Assembly (NCBI GenBank): GCA_964017065.1
Contig: OZ024783.1
Location: 10,940,885 to 11,004,884, forward strand
Length of the DNA: 64,000 bases
Source of the DNA: Haliclona indistincta
Lineage: Eukaryota > Porifera > Demospongiae > Haplosclerida > Chalinidae
Reading direction: 5' to 3'
The notes below the pieces were generated by a model that made no database searches, was not told the origin of the DNA, and was given only the letters and a program-made list of their open reading frames with translations. The translations under genes were made by a program, and so were the position numbers. This document shows, piece after piece, positions 20,313 through 30,674 of the stretch. Position 1 is the stretch's first letter, and every line of letters starts with the position of its first letter.

Positions 20313-21464
20313 TCACTTTACCAATGGCCATTTAGTGTGCGCAACATTGTCTTCCTTCAATAGTACAATGTCACTAACTTTCAAGTTTCTCGTTGCTCGA
20401 TGCCACTTGCTGAACTTATTGAGATGAGTGAGATATTCAGACAACCATCTCTGCCAAAAATGATGAGTAAGTTGTTGACATAGGTTCCAACGCTTGACAA
20501 ATGATATCGTAGGATTAGAAAATGAATGATCGGGTAGTGCATACAATGGTTGACCGATTAGGAAATGCCCAGATTTCAACGCCTCGATACCATCATCGTC
20601 GGGAGAATTGAGGGCAACCAGTGGTCTGCTGTTCAAGCATGCCTCAACCTGCACTAGGAATGTCGTCATTTCTTCAAAGGTGAGTTTCGTGTCCTTTACA
20701 ACCCGCTTCAAATGATATTTGGCGCTTTTCACTGCTGACTCCCAAAGTCCATCGAAGTGTGGACTGCGTTCCGGTATGAAGCTCCACTCGATATTCTTGG
20801 TTGCGCAAAATTGCAAAATGGCTCCATTGGTACTTTCTTTCTGGAGAAACTCGTACAACTTCTTGAGCTCTCGACTGACGTCCACAAAATTCCGGCCATG
20901 GTCACTCCAAATTAATGATGGGTAGCCCCGGCGCACTGTGAATCTTCGTAGTGCGGCTATAAAGGCTTGTGTCGTAAGGTCCAATACAAGTTCAATGTGC
21001 ACTGCCTTAACAGCAAGGGATACAAAAAGGCAAATATACGCCTTTCTTGCAACTGACCTGCGAGTCATACCACTTTTCACATAAAGAGGACCAGCGTAAT
21101 CAACACCAACCCTTTCAAATACTGCTCCAGGAGTAACACGCTCAATAGGGAGTTGTCCGAGCATCTGTGGTTGTGGTCGGGCAGTCTGCTTGCGGCAGGT
21201 GATGCACTGGCGTGTTACTGATCGAACCGTCTTCCTCATGCCAATAATACTGAAGCACCGACTCCGAGAGATAGAGGAACATAGCAGTGTAGGTCTAGCA
21301 TGGAGAAGTTGGACGTGCTCGTGACGGATGATTAGTTTTGTGACAAAGTGTTTCCCGTGGAGGATGATAGGATGCATCTTGGACTTGGACATTTTACAAT
21401 GACCTTCACGTCCTCCCACACGTAGCACATTGTCAGAGTCGAGAAATGAATGGAGTGGCATCAA
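20313..21464 (-). pseudogene. BEL/Pao integrase region
   Basis: The frame carries an integrase-type zinc-binding segment (RHEHVQLLHA, then CITCRK). The catalytic D-D-E set follows: GVDYAGPLYV, IWSDHGRNF, and HFDGLWESAVKSAKYHLKR, which is the BEL-type form of the E motif. A C-terminal segment resembles the BEL DUF5641-like end (VSDIVLLKEDN). It belongs to a broken element: upstream RNase H and RT are separated by a frameshift (21461-21733 is the adjoining frame) and by the gypsy insertion. Confidence 0.85.
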
Positions 21465-22181
21465 ATGCGCACATTTCCACCCTTTCGGAGAATAGCTAGA
21501 TTAGAAGAAGAGAAGAATTCTTCCTGTGAAAATCGCACCCAGTACTTCTCAGCGGTGATCAATTCAGAGACTGTTAGATTGGGAATTCGCACTTGCAGTG
21601 TCTTGTTATGACCGGCAATTGGTGGTGAAGCACAATATCCAGGTGGTAGCATGTTGAAGCATAGGAAAGGAAGAATAATGATCAGGAAAGATGACAGGTA
21701 GCTTAGCCTCAATTGAAGTGATAAAACAAACATCCTTTCTTCTTCTGATTAGGGATGACTGGGTAAGGACGTGATGAAGATTGAGGCCAGTGAGAGGGAT
21801 TTTGGGCTAGCCACTCTGGACCGTTCTACCAAAGGTCGTGATTGAGTAATTCTGAGGGGAATAGGTCCCTTTAGGCACAATCTGCTGGATTGTCCGACCC
21901 ACTCACATGCTTCCACTGGGCGGTTAGGATATTCTCAGTGATCTGATTTACCCGGTTGGCTATATACAAAGGGCTTGAGTCGGCGAGGATCACCATCCAA
22001 CCAGCCTATGACAATCATACTGTTGGTCCAGGCATGAACTTCACAGTGAGGGAGGTTTAGAGCACTTTCAACATGAGATATTAGCCGAGAAAGAAGTAGA
22101 GCTCCGCAAAGTTCAAGGCGTGAGATGGTCAATCGCTGGCAACTCGAGTCTTTGAGACGACGAGCAAGGCATGAATTGTAC
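21461..22181 (-). pseudogene. BEL/Pao RNase H remnant
   Basis: The minus-strand frame at 21935-22132 reads ISRLELCGALLLSRL, then HAWTNSMIVIGWLDG. This is the BEL RNase H core, with an N where D of the D-S motif is usual. It is followed by a degenerate linker in another frame to the integrase. Its upstream half lies on the other side of the gypsy insertion (27507-27714: LHGFSDASEDAYSPVIYLR). Confidence 0.7.
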
Positions 22182-22359
22182 TGTAGTGTTTGGTAGATTG
22201 GTAGCGTATTATTATTATGAATCAGGATACAGAGAGGATGAGATAAGAACGAACGATGCTACAAGATCATACAGTACAGGGCTATATACTAGAGAATAAC
22301 AGAGTCGCCAGTGGGTCCAGTAGTGCTAATTACAAATGATAATACAACATATTACTATA
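22182..22359 (-). repeat. Gypsy-type element 3' LTR
   Basis: 178 bp, nearly identical to the outer parts of the right LTR. One visible difference lies in the last bases (TACTATA against TACTACA). Confidence 0.85.
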
Positions 22360-22385
22360 TCTCCCTTTCGGAACACACTAATCAA

Positions 22386-23160
22386 TCATTTGTTCGAATG
22401 AGTCATTAGTGGTGCACAGTGTTCTGTCGGTCGGCTGATCCTTGTGCTCCTCCTGGGTGCTTGCTCTGTCGGTGCATGATCTGTTGGTGGTGCGTGTGAA
22501 GTGGTGCATCCATCTTCTGATATCTGCAGAATGTCTCTTCGGTTTCTTCTGTACTCTGCTCCTTCTTGTGTTATAACATTGTAGCTACGTGGGGCTACTT
22601 GTGATGTCACTCTTCCTATCTGGTAACCATACCATTTCTCCACTAATAAGGGGTCGCTGTTCTTTGGCTCCATGATGAGAGTCATAGTTCTCTTTCTGTC
22701 TCTTCTTTTCTTTCTCGTCTTTCTCACGTACTTCATCAATGTCTGGAATCCTGGGTCTTCTCTGTTCAATTGTAGAAGGTACTGTTGTTCTTGGTAGTCT
22801 GTTCATCAAGAGTTCACTTGGGCTGTACCTTCCTCCTAAGGTAGGTGTAGTTCTGTAAGCGAGTAATGCCAAGTAGGGGTCGTCACACTTCTTCAATAGT
22901 CCTTTGATGGTTTTCACACCTCTTTCCGCCTCTCCATTGCTCTGAGGGTAGTACGGACTGCTGGTCTTGTGATCGAATTGATATTCTTTAGCAAATTCCT
23001 CGTATGCTTCAGAAGTGTATTGTGGTCCATTGTCAGATATCACTGTTATGTCTCTGGAATCCTATGTCTCGCGAAGATACTCTTTGTTTTGTTGATCACT
23101 TCCGGGGCTGACTCTCCTGATAATCTGGCAATCTCAATGAAGCGAGAATAATAGTCCACA
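22386..23160 (-). pseudogene. Gypsy-type integrase, frameshifted
   Basis: The frame 23043-22585 contains ISDNGPQYTS and YYPQSNGEAERGVKTIKG, the second D and the E motif of gypsy integrases, then NRLPRTTVPS. The C-terminal part (PRRSTRISRP) is in the overlapping frame 22769-22386, so there is a shift near 22700. The upstream core is separated by another shift near 23045-23160. Confidence 0.8.
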
Positions 23161-23161
23161 A

Positions 23162-23776
23162 TCAATAGTATAAGTGTTTGTCCCGCTCAAACAAGTTGGT
23201 TCCTACTCTTTGCCAAGGTAGTTCGGGTAGTTTGGATGGTTGCATTGGTTCTGCTCTTTTCTGCTGTTCTTTACAACATGTAATGCAGCTTCCTACAAGC
23301 TCTTCCAATTCTGTTGAGATTCTAGGCCACCACACGGACTGTCTTGCTCTTTCTCTGCACTTGGCAATGCCTTGGTGTCCATTGTGTATTCTTTGCAATA
23401 TTTCTTTCCTAAGAGTAGGTGGTATCACCATACGAGAACTTCTCATTAGTAGTCCTTGCTGAATTGAAAAGTCATCTCTCATTGGTAGAAGATATGGTCT
23501 CACAAGTGCTGGGGCTTTTTCCTTTTCAGGCCATTCAGTCTGTAAGTAACTGGTGATGAGTTGACAGGCTTCGTCTTTACTTTGTAGAATTTTGATCTCT
23601 TCAAGGCGTTTCTCTGTTGCTGGTAGTTCCATCATGGTGAACTTGACATATGCTTCAGTTTCTTCAAGCAGGTCAGAAACTTGGCTAACATCTGGTGCTG
23701 GAGCTCTTGAAAGTGTATCGGCAACGATAAGGTCGGTTCCAGATACATGTGAGATTGTGAATTCGAATCTCATCAT
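23162..23776 (-). pseudogene. Gypsy-type RNase H end, linker and integrase zinc-binding segment
   Basis: Contains HVSGTDLIVADTLSRAP (end of RNase H), then IHNGHQGIAKCRERARQSVWWP...SCITCCKEQQK, the H-H-C-C zinc segment of the integrase. It overlaps the RT frame ending at 23773 in a different phase, which marks a frameshift. Confidence 0.8.
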
Positions 23777-24645
23777 CCTGAGTCTGAATCGCTGTATACT
23801 CTTACTGGTAGCTCCTCCAGGTTCTTGGTGCTGAACAAGGGTATCAAGGGTTTGTGGTCAGTCTCCATGTGGAATCTCAGTCCAATCAGGTAATCAGATT
23901 GTCGCTCACAAGCCCATGTGAAAGCTAAAGCTTCCTTCTCTACCTGTGCATAACGCTGCTCAGTAGGAGTCATCGATCTTGATATGAAAGCTACGGGTTT
24001 CATCTCTCCATCTGGTTGTTTTTGCTGAAGAACTGCTCCGAGACCAAATGATGATGCGTCTGCAGCAACAACTGTCTCCAGGTTTGGGTCAAACAATGCT
24101 AAGACTGGACTGTGGGTTAGAAGGCTCTTGATCTGTTCAAATGCTCTCTGTTGCATCTCGTCCCATGTCCACTGTCTATTCTTGATTAGCAATTCTCTCA
24201 GGGGGGTTGTGATCTCTGCCAGGTTGGGGATGAACTTGCTCATTTGGTTTACCAGACCAAGAAATCTCCTCACGTCGCTCCCGGACGTAGGTGTCTTAAT
24301 CTTCTGAATAGCAATGATCTTCTCTGGGTCTGGTCTAACTCCAGTTTCATCGATGATGTGTCCAAGGAACTTTACAGTGGTCTTTGAGAATTCACATTTT
24401 GCTTTGTTCAGAGTAAGTCCGGATCGAGTTAGAACCATCTGCAAGTAGCTGTCGTGCTCTTGTGGCTTTCCGCTCACTAAGATGTCATCCATCTGGCATA
24501 CAACTCCTGGAATGTCCATGAGGATCTCTTCCATTCTTCTTTGAAAGTGCTCCGGTGCTGATGCAATTCCAAATGGCAATCTCTGAAAACAGAAATGTCC
24601 AAAGGGTGTGATGAACGTGGTGAGTGTGGCAGACTCCGAGGACAA
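23773..24645 (-). pseudogene. Gypsy-type reverse transcriptase and RNase H
   Basis: Contains FGHFCFQRLPFGIASAPE, and CQMDDILVSG in the place of the usual YxDD box (Y replaced by Q at the first position). KFLGHIIDETGVRPDP follows, and RNase H starts VVAADASSFGLGAVLQQ. The N-terminal RT fingers are in another frame (25508-24702), so a frameshift lies near 24650-24700. Confidence 0.85.
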
Positions 24646-24701
24646 CGGTATCTGCTAGAAGCCAGAGTTTGCATCTAACTTTGAAAACACTTTTCCTCCT
24701 G

Positions 24702-25508
24702 CTAGCTTTGCAAGGGTCTGGTCCACTGCTGGAAGCTGGTGTCTCTCTCTCTCATGACGTTTTCGTTGAGCTTCGTCAAGTCTACGCAGATGCGTACTCT
24801 GCCGTCTGCTTTGGGTACCACAACAATTCCAGCGCACCAGTCTGTTGGTTCTGTCACTCTCTTGATCACTCCCAGTTCCTCCATGCTGTTTAGCTCTTCC
24901 TTCACTTTATTCATCAGAGGTACTGCTACTCTGCGAGGGGCTGATAGGGTGAAGGGTTTGGCTCCTTCTCTCAGGCGAATAGTGTAGTCTCCCTTGAGTT
25001 CTCCGAGTCCTGTGAAGAGGCTAGGATACTGTTCTTGAGGGCTTAGCTTCTTGCTCACGGTAGATACACATGTGACTAATTGCAGGCTTTGAATGGCTGG
25101 ACGTCCTAGTAGGGGTTTACTGAGTCCTTTCACTACGAAGATTGTCTCCTCCGTCTGAGTTGATGAGTGCTTTAGTGTTCCGTTCCACTGTCCTATCACG
25201 GCTAGGGGGTGATCATCATGTCCTCTGAGATTTCTTTCTGGTGATTTTAAAGTAGGGCTTCCCACATCTCTCCAGGTTTTGTCCGATATGACAGTGACCT
25301 CTGCTCCAGTGTCAATACAAAATGTTACTGGGCTGTCGTTGAGATTTAGCTCTACGGTCCAAGGGTTGTTTCCTGTTCCAATTGATCCAAGGAATGTATC
25401 TGGTAGTTTCTTCTTTGTGTTGACTCCATTCACTTTTGCTGATCTGCACACAGTCTGAAAGTGTCCTCGCTCTTGCACTTGTGGCAGATAGCGACTCGAG
25501 CTGGGCAA
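24702..25508 (-). pseudogene. Gypsy-type protease and RT N-terminus
   Basis: Protease motif CIDTGAEVTVISDKTW, then LLGRPAIQSLQL. The RT start is GVIKRVTEPTDWCAGIVVVP and VRICVDLTKLN. The frame breaks before the palm. Confidence 0.85.
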
Positions 25509-25916
25509 CGATCTCGGTTATGTCCAGGTGATTTTCCACAATTGCTGCATTTCTCAGCTGGTGGTCTGTGATTGTATCCTTTGGCATTGACTGGGGTTGC
25601 TGATTCGATTTCTGTTCCTCTGAGAACTGTCTGCTGTTGTTTCACTTGCTCTGACTGACGTACTGCTGTAACAGCGTCATCCAGGGTGAGTTTGTGATCG
25701 AGTTGTAGCCTTTCTGAGAGTCGCGCATCTCGAATTCCTACTACAATTCTGTCTCTGATCATCTCATTCCTCAAGTCTCCATAATTGCAGTGTTCTGACA
25801 GTTTGTACAATGCTGTGATGAAAGCGTCGACAGGTTCTCCTTCATCTTGCTTCCGTAAGTTAAAATTTGCTCTTTCAAAGATGACGTTCTTTCTTGGATT
25901 GAAGTGTGAGTCGAAC
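25430..25916 (-). pseudogene. Gypsy-type gag, C-terminal part
   Basis: The minus-strand frame includes HCNYGDLRNEMIRDRIVVGI and a zinc knuckle, CSNCGKSPGHNRDRCPA. It is the continuation of the gag N-terminus at 26542-26780, on the other side of a LINE fragment. Confidence 0.75.
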
Positions 25917-26541
25917 TTTTTTTTTTTTAATAATAATTCGCATAAAGCAGGACATTAAAATAGCTATAACTACAGCTAACTTGCATAGCACCCAGTTATA
26001 CTAAGTTAATTAAGTAAACAATTACGAAAAAAAGATAATGAGTCAGTTTTCTGGGCATCAGGGGGGAGCCTGTTCCACAAAGCAATAGAGCGAGGAAAAA
26101 ATGAGTTATCATAGGCACTGGAGTGAGCAAAGGGTCTCATAAACAACAAATTTTGAGTGCTTCTCAGTGATCGAGCTGGCGGCCTCACATGAATTGGAGC
26201 CTCTGGAAGACATATATAACCTTTGTAGATCTTAAAAAGAGTGATAAGTTTAAGGATTTTTCTCCTCTGCTCAAGTGACGGGATATGACAAGAGTTTAGT
26301 AAGGTATCATAATCAGCTTTCCATTGCTTGGTAGCAACCTTTAGAGCAAATTTTTGGACATTCTCAAGCTTGTTGATGTGACTAGACTGATGAGGATCCC
26401 ATACAACAGCTGCATATTCAAGACGAGGTCGAACATGTGTTAGGTAGAGCCTTAAGAAAGTATTAGCATCAGCAAAGTTATAAAGAGTCCGATACAGAAA
26501 ACCGATTTGACGTCTGGCCTTCATACAAACATCGACCTGGC
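25917..26541 (-). mobile_element. 5'-truncated LINE fragment inserted in gypsy gag
   Basis: The minus-strand frame 26541-26006 is the C-terminal end of a non-LTR reverse transcriptase (RQIGFLYRTLYNFADANT, LYLTHVRPRLEYAAVVWDP, SIALWNRLPPDA). It is followed by a short 3' UTR and an A-tail (T run at 25917-25928 on the + strand). The gag frame lines up on either side of the insert, so the boundaries are well supported. No clear target duplication. Confidence 0.8.
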
Positions 26542-26780
26542 TTCGACCTGGCAACTGTGGCATACTTCTTTCCTTCCTCTGCTGAAAGATTGAATGAGGC
26601 AAGGATGTCCTCCGCATCATCTCCCATACAGTAGATCAGAGTGTTAATCTGAGGTGCATCGTCTTTAGTGTCGAGTCCCGAGACAACTCTGTAGCGGTCG
26701 AAGCGACGTTTCCATTTTGTCCACTCCTCCGGTCGTCGAAAATTGAAGGCTTCAGGTGGCGCAACTCGTGTGTCCGTCAT
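26542..26780 (-). pseudogene. Gypsy-type gag, N-terminal part
   Basis: The ATG at 26780 begins MTDTRVAPPEAFNFRRPEEW. Features typical of gypsy gag follow (WKRRFDRYRVVSGL, LIYCMGDDAEDIL). The frame stops making sense at the LINE boundary. Confidence 0.75.
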
Positions 26781-26915
26781 TCTGGATCAAATTCTTCTCC
26801 GCAGCACTGGTCGCTCCGCAGTAGTGGTACGGTAGTAGAGAAGTTCGGCAGTCGAGTTCGTCGATCCTTCTTGCAGCTTCTCGGTAGATTCGCTCTTGAT
26901 CCCGCGCTGACACCA

Positions 26916-27501
26916 TGTAGTGTTTGGTAGATTGGTAGCGTATTATTATTATGAATCAGGATACAGAGAGGATGAGATAAGAACGAACGATGCTACAAGA
27001 TCATACAGTACAGGGCTATATACTAGAGAATAACAGAGTCACCAGTGGGTCCAGTAGTGCTAATTACAAATGATAAGTAATATTTAGACCACACTAGGCG
27101 GTGCATTACGCGATATAAAGCACTCGGGCGTCGTCATCGCGTTCGAGCATCGTCTCGAACACGTGATAATGCACTCGCTTTCGGCTCGTGCATTATCAAC
27201 GCGTTCTCGACCGTTATTGACGACGCCCGAGTGCTTTATATCATGTAATGCACCGCCTAGTGTGGTCTAAACGTTTTAGACCATACCAGGTGACTTTCCG
27301 ACCGAGTGCTTGCTATTTTGTTCACTTTGTTTACCTAAAAGTGTGCATTAATAAAGTGCGCGTTAATAAAAGTGTGCATTAAGAACTTAATCCACGAGGT
27401 GCATTAATAAAAGTGTGCATTAAGCTATTTAATGCACACTTTTTGAGCGATCTGATTGATCGAAAGTCACGTGGTATGGTCTAATACAACATATTACTAC
27501 A
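26916..27501 (-). repeat. Gypsy-type element 5' LTR, split by a foldback insertion
   Basis: LTR sequence at 26916-27075 and 27482-27501, interrupted by 27076-27481. The outer end ACTACA is followed by the TGTAC duplication. Confidence 0.8.
27076..27481. mobile_element. 406-bp foldback element in the LTR, TA target duplication
   Basis: The split LTR shows TA at both junctions (27074-27075, 27482-27483). From about 27087 to 27270 the sequence is one long hairpin: TTTAGACCACACTAGGCGG is matched by its inverse, CCGCCTAGTGTGGTCTAAA. The rest forms a second inverted pair (TAGACCATACCAGGTGAC; GTCACGTGGTATGGTCTA). Between lie several copies of AGTGTGCATTAA. Confidence 0.75.
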
Positions 27502-27506
27502 TGTAC

Positions 27507-28099
27507 CATCAGGATTTTGCACACGAAGGTAGATGACGGGTGAGTAGGCATCTTCTGAGGCATCTGAAAATCCATGGAGCTGGATGTAACTCTCATGTAG
27601 ACCACTCGTAGAGAAGTAACAGCAACGAATGTGTTTGTCAGCAAGAAGTGGTAGTTCTCGTCTCCAGCGCTGCCATGTGCAAAACTTCAGGAGGTGCTGT
27701 TTCATCCCAGTCAATCTTTTGCTCCCACAATCTTTGCAACAGTATCTTAGCCTTGATGATGGAGGGAGAAAAGCATCCTAAGACGTCAAAGATCTTAGCA
27801 ATATCTGAAGTGAGTTGACGTTTAGTGGGGAGGGTGAGATCGGGGAGATCAGCAACAGTCGGTCGGAACACATCTTCAGTTGAGTTACACTCCATGCCCA
27901 AGATGTTGGTGTATCCAGTGGGATCAGGCAGCAAGTGTGTGAAATGTGACTCTCTTGGCTCTGGCGGAATTGATTCGAGGACGACTGGAACAGACGTGTT
28001 CCATTTGCGCAACAGAAAGTGGGCCTTGCCAAATAGTTCCTGTAATTCTGCTCGCAACTCTATTGCTTCAGCAACTGTATCTGTTCCTGTGAGGCAATT
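27507..28099 (-). pseudogene. BEL/Pao RT thumb and RNase H start
   Basis: The minus-strand frame contains AEAIELRAELQELFGKAHF and LLRKWNTS, then LTLPTKRQLTSDIAKIFDVLG, typical of BEL RT just after the catalytic box. The box itself is missing: the BEL sequence stops at about 28099, where an unrelated 1.5 kb insert begins. Confidence 0.75.
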
Positions 28100-29617
28100 T
28101 CAACATACAGGGAGCAGGAGCCCATCAAGACGACATGCGCAAGGGAGCATGCAACTCTGTATACGGCGAAATCCAAACATGGCTGCCCATTCTATTTTTA
28201 GTAATATTCCTTATACGGTCATGCACAAGGAATTGTATTACATAGTGAAGGATCGCAGTCTACAGTAAAGCAAATACCTTTGTTAGACTGACAACGAGAC
28301 AGCAGCAAAGTTCTAGCTATAGCAGACAAACTGTCGCGTTGTGAGCGGCGGCGTAAAGTTGATCTACGACTACTTCGGTAATGAAACTAAAGATGTCGGA
28401 GTATGTGGCGTTAGAAAAATAATACAAATTGCTTTCTACAGTGCGTCTTCGCTTTGGGGACTCTTCGAGCGCCTAGCCTTGCCGTCACATGAACGTTTCA
28501 TGCTTACAGTACATACAGTGCGTTGGATCACGATGTGCACGCCCAGTTTCTCGAGGGTTAATCATAAGTTTAATTCCATAAAAGGAAACTACTATTTTAA
28601 ACTTGTCAGCCGTGTTTGGATTTCGCCGTATACCATAGCCAGAAATGTAATACATTTTTTGGACATATTCTGTTTATGTACGAAAACGGACCACAAACCT
28701 ACCAATTGTATACTATGGCTCTTGGAGAAGCTTTGGAACTTCAAAGATTGTTTAACAGTGCTCTAAACATCACCTGCTACCACCAACAGTGCATACCGGC
28801 ATAAATGTATTGCAAGCAATGGTGAACGAAGAAACAAGTCATGGAACACACCTTTTCGGCTTCCATACGCCCCATGGCGTTTGAATCAACTACCCTACAC
28901 TGCTAGAAGACACAAGGAGTTTGCTAACAACCTACTACTGGATCGCTGAAGCAATACAGCCACGAAAGAACTCTTTCTAGACCTGACCGTATTATGAAAT
29001 TTTCTAATTATCTGTAATTTTCACCAATTTTCAGGCTAAAAATGGTATAGTCAAAATTTATCTGCCATAAATAAATAATGCACCAGGCGAAGCTATTTAT
29101 AGCCTAGTACAAGAATCCCTTTCTAACTATGATATTATTTCACGATCTAATTAGAAAATAGGTTTCGAAATTTTGAAATCCGCCATTTTGTCAATGATTT
29201 TGTATTACGCCATTGGGAGAAAGAACGAAGGAATGGCTACCCGATTTGGTATAGTTAAACTTCGTGTGAGCGCTTAGTAACAGTCATGATTAGTTGCCTA
29301 AGGTACAGTAGACTGTGAATCACCGTCTAACTAAGGAATCCTGTCGTTCGGTAGCTTCAGGCGCTGCATTTTCAACAGCTTCTCAATGCTCGCCATACAA
29401 TTCGCCCGCGTTAATTTACGGAATAATATACGGTCAATTATTGTCCGTGTCAAATTATTTCTGGCAATGACTAGCATGTACGGAGTTACATGCTCCCTCG
29501 CCGGCTTGATATGCTCCTGCAGGGAGTCATAGACTACAGCTGCAGCTGCAAGAGGATACTCGCACTTATAATCAGCTGATTCCGTTTCACTGACATATTT
29601 GCTGCAAGAGGCTTGTT
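28100..29617. other. 1.5 kb insert of unknown origin in the BEL RT region
   Basis: Neither end shows BEL coding sequence. It contains an inverted pair, GTATACGGCGAAATCCAAAC (about 28153) and its inverse (about 28614-28635). A + frame ending at 28949 includes PYAPWRLNQLPYTARRHKEF. A minus frame running from about 29617 to 29335 is open, with peptide SLQEHIKPAREHVTPYMLVI. These could be remnants of a DNA transposon or of a captured gene; I recognise neither. RT sequence is lost with it. Confidence 0.4.
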
Positions 29618-29740
29618 GCGGTCATTCCTCCACACGAATCGATGGTAGTCTCGATTGTGTCGTGAGCTGAATGGCGCGGTACATTTTGCTGATGTCTGCT
29701 ACAAGGGCAATGCGGTGAAGGCGAATATATAAGTTAAACG
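29618..29740 (-). pseudogene. BEL/Pao RT fragment with first catalytic motif
   Basis: Contains LHRIALVADISKMYRAIQLT, the BEL RT motif A (D in VADISKMY). It is cut on both sides by foreign sequence. Confidence 0.75.
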
Positions 29741-29995
29741 TGGAGGCCATGGGATCTACGCTGTTTAGAAACCGAGGCGGGCTTGTTGTGACGACCGAGC
29801 GTAGTGAGGTCGTTGCTAAGCCTGCCGAGATTTCTAAACTGCGTAGATCCCATTGGCCTCCGCGTCTAACATTTTTAGAGTATAGCCACGAGTAGCTAAG
29901 CAACTCTCACATGACGGATTTTGTAAACAAAGAAATGGCGTTTGTGTTTGTAAAGACGAGGCGTGCTAAAGTTGATTCTTACGTGGCTCACTAAA
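29741..29995. mobile_element. Foldback insertion in BEL RT
   Basis: 29750-29865 is an imperfect hairpin: GGAGGCCATGGGATCTACGC, then GTTTAGAAA, mirrored by TTTCTAAAC and GCGTAGATCCCA.TGGCCTCC. The flanking BEL frames are not contiguous, so some RT coding sequence was deleted here. The right limit is set by resumption of BEL coding at 29996. Confidence 0.5.
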
Positions 29996-30568
29996 TTAAC
30001 CTTTTGCGTGGAGTGCTCTTTCTAGGCTTAGGAATCTGCATACAGCTTGTGATCGGGATTCGCCAAGATTCAGGACATTGGGTCTCTTGGGCAATGGAAC
30101 AACAAATCTGCCATCAGGAGAGCGATAGTGCGTCGATCGGTAGTGATTGACCACTGACCTTTCTTCTTGAGAAATGACTGGATCAGCTGAAGGGACTTCC
30201 TCAATTTCCCAAAATAGTCTTAGAAGATAGTCATCATTGGACATTGAAGACGCGTGACAAGATACAAGGTGAAAATTGTGAGGATTGGTGCTACCTGCTA
30301 GTACCCATCCGAACTCTGTCTCAATTGCGGTGGGGTAGCCTGGTGGACCTGTCCGTTGTCCTTGCAGTAGTGTGGCAGTGAAGATGTCAATCCCGAGAAG
30401 TACATCAATGCCACTGGGAGTTCCAAAATTGGGATGTGCTAGCTGCAAGCCATTGAGGTGCTGCCAAACTGGTTCACTGGCTGATGGTAAGGGACAAACG
30501 GGAAGGCTGCATGTGACTTTAGGGGTGATAATGGCAGAAACTTCTAAATGTTTGGTCGGACACATCAC
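29996..30568 (-). pseudogene. BEL/Pao protease end and RT N-terminus
   Basis: Contains SGIDVLLGIDIFTATLLQG and TEFGWVLAGS, the region after the catalytic Asp in the BEL peptidase domain. Then comes GRFVVPLPKRPNVLNLGESR, the start of BEL RT. Confidence 0.8.
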
Positions 30569-30674
30569 TGGCGATACATGGAAAGTAGTGATTACGTGAG
30601 AAGAGCTAGAATGAGTGAGACCAGCAATACCAGATATTGTACTGAACTGTCAAGATTGGTGTAAGCGAAGTGAC

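Larger units (their letters stand above)
22182..27501 (-). mobile_element. Ty3/gypsy-type LTR retrotransposon inserted in the BEL element
   Basis: 178-bp LTRs lie at 22182-22359 and 26916-27501 (the latter split by a 406-bp insertion). They have TGTAGTGTTTGG starts and TACTACA/TACTATA ends. A 5-bp duplication TGTAC flanks both sides (22177-22181; 27502-27506). On the minus strand the 5' LTR is followed by TGGTGTCAGCGCGG (primer site), and the 3' LTR is preceded by CGAAAGGGAGA (polypurine tract). Coding order on the minus strand is gag, protease, RT, RNase H, integrase, with several frameshifts. Removing this element would rejoin the two halves of the BEL RNase H. Confidence 0.88.

Noticed and set aside
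28341..28804. Plus-strand frames of 141 and 62 codons as a host gene
   Set aside because: They lie in an insert within a dead retrotransposon and have no recognisable domain or splice structure.
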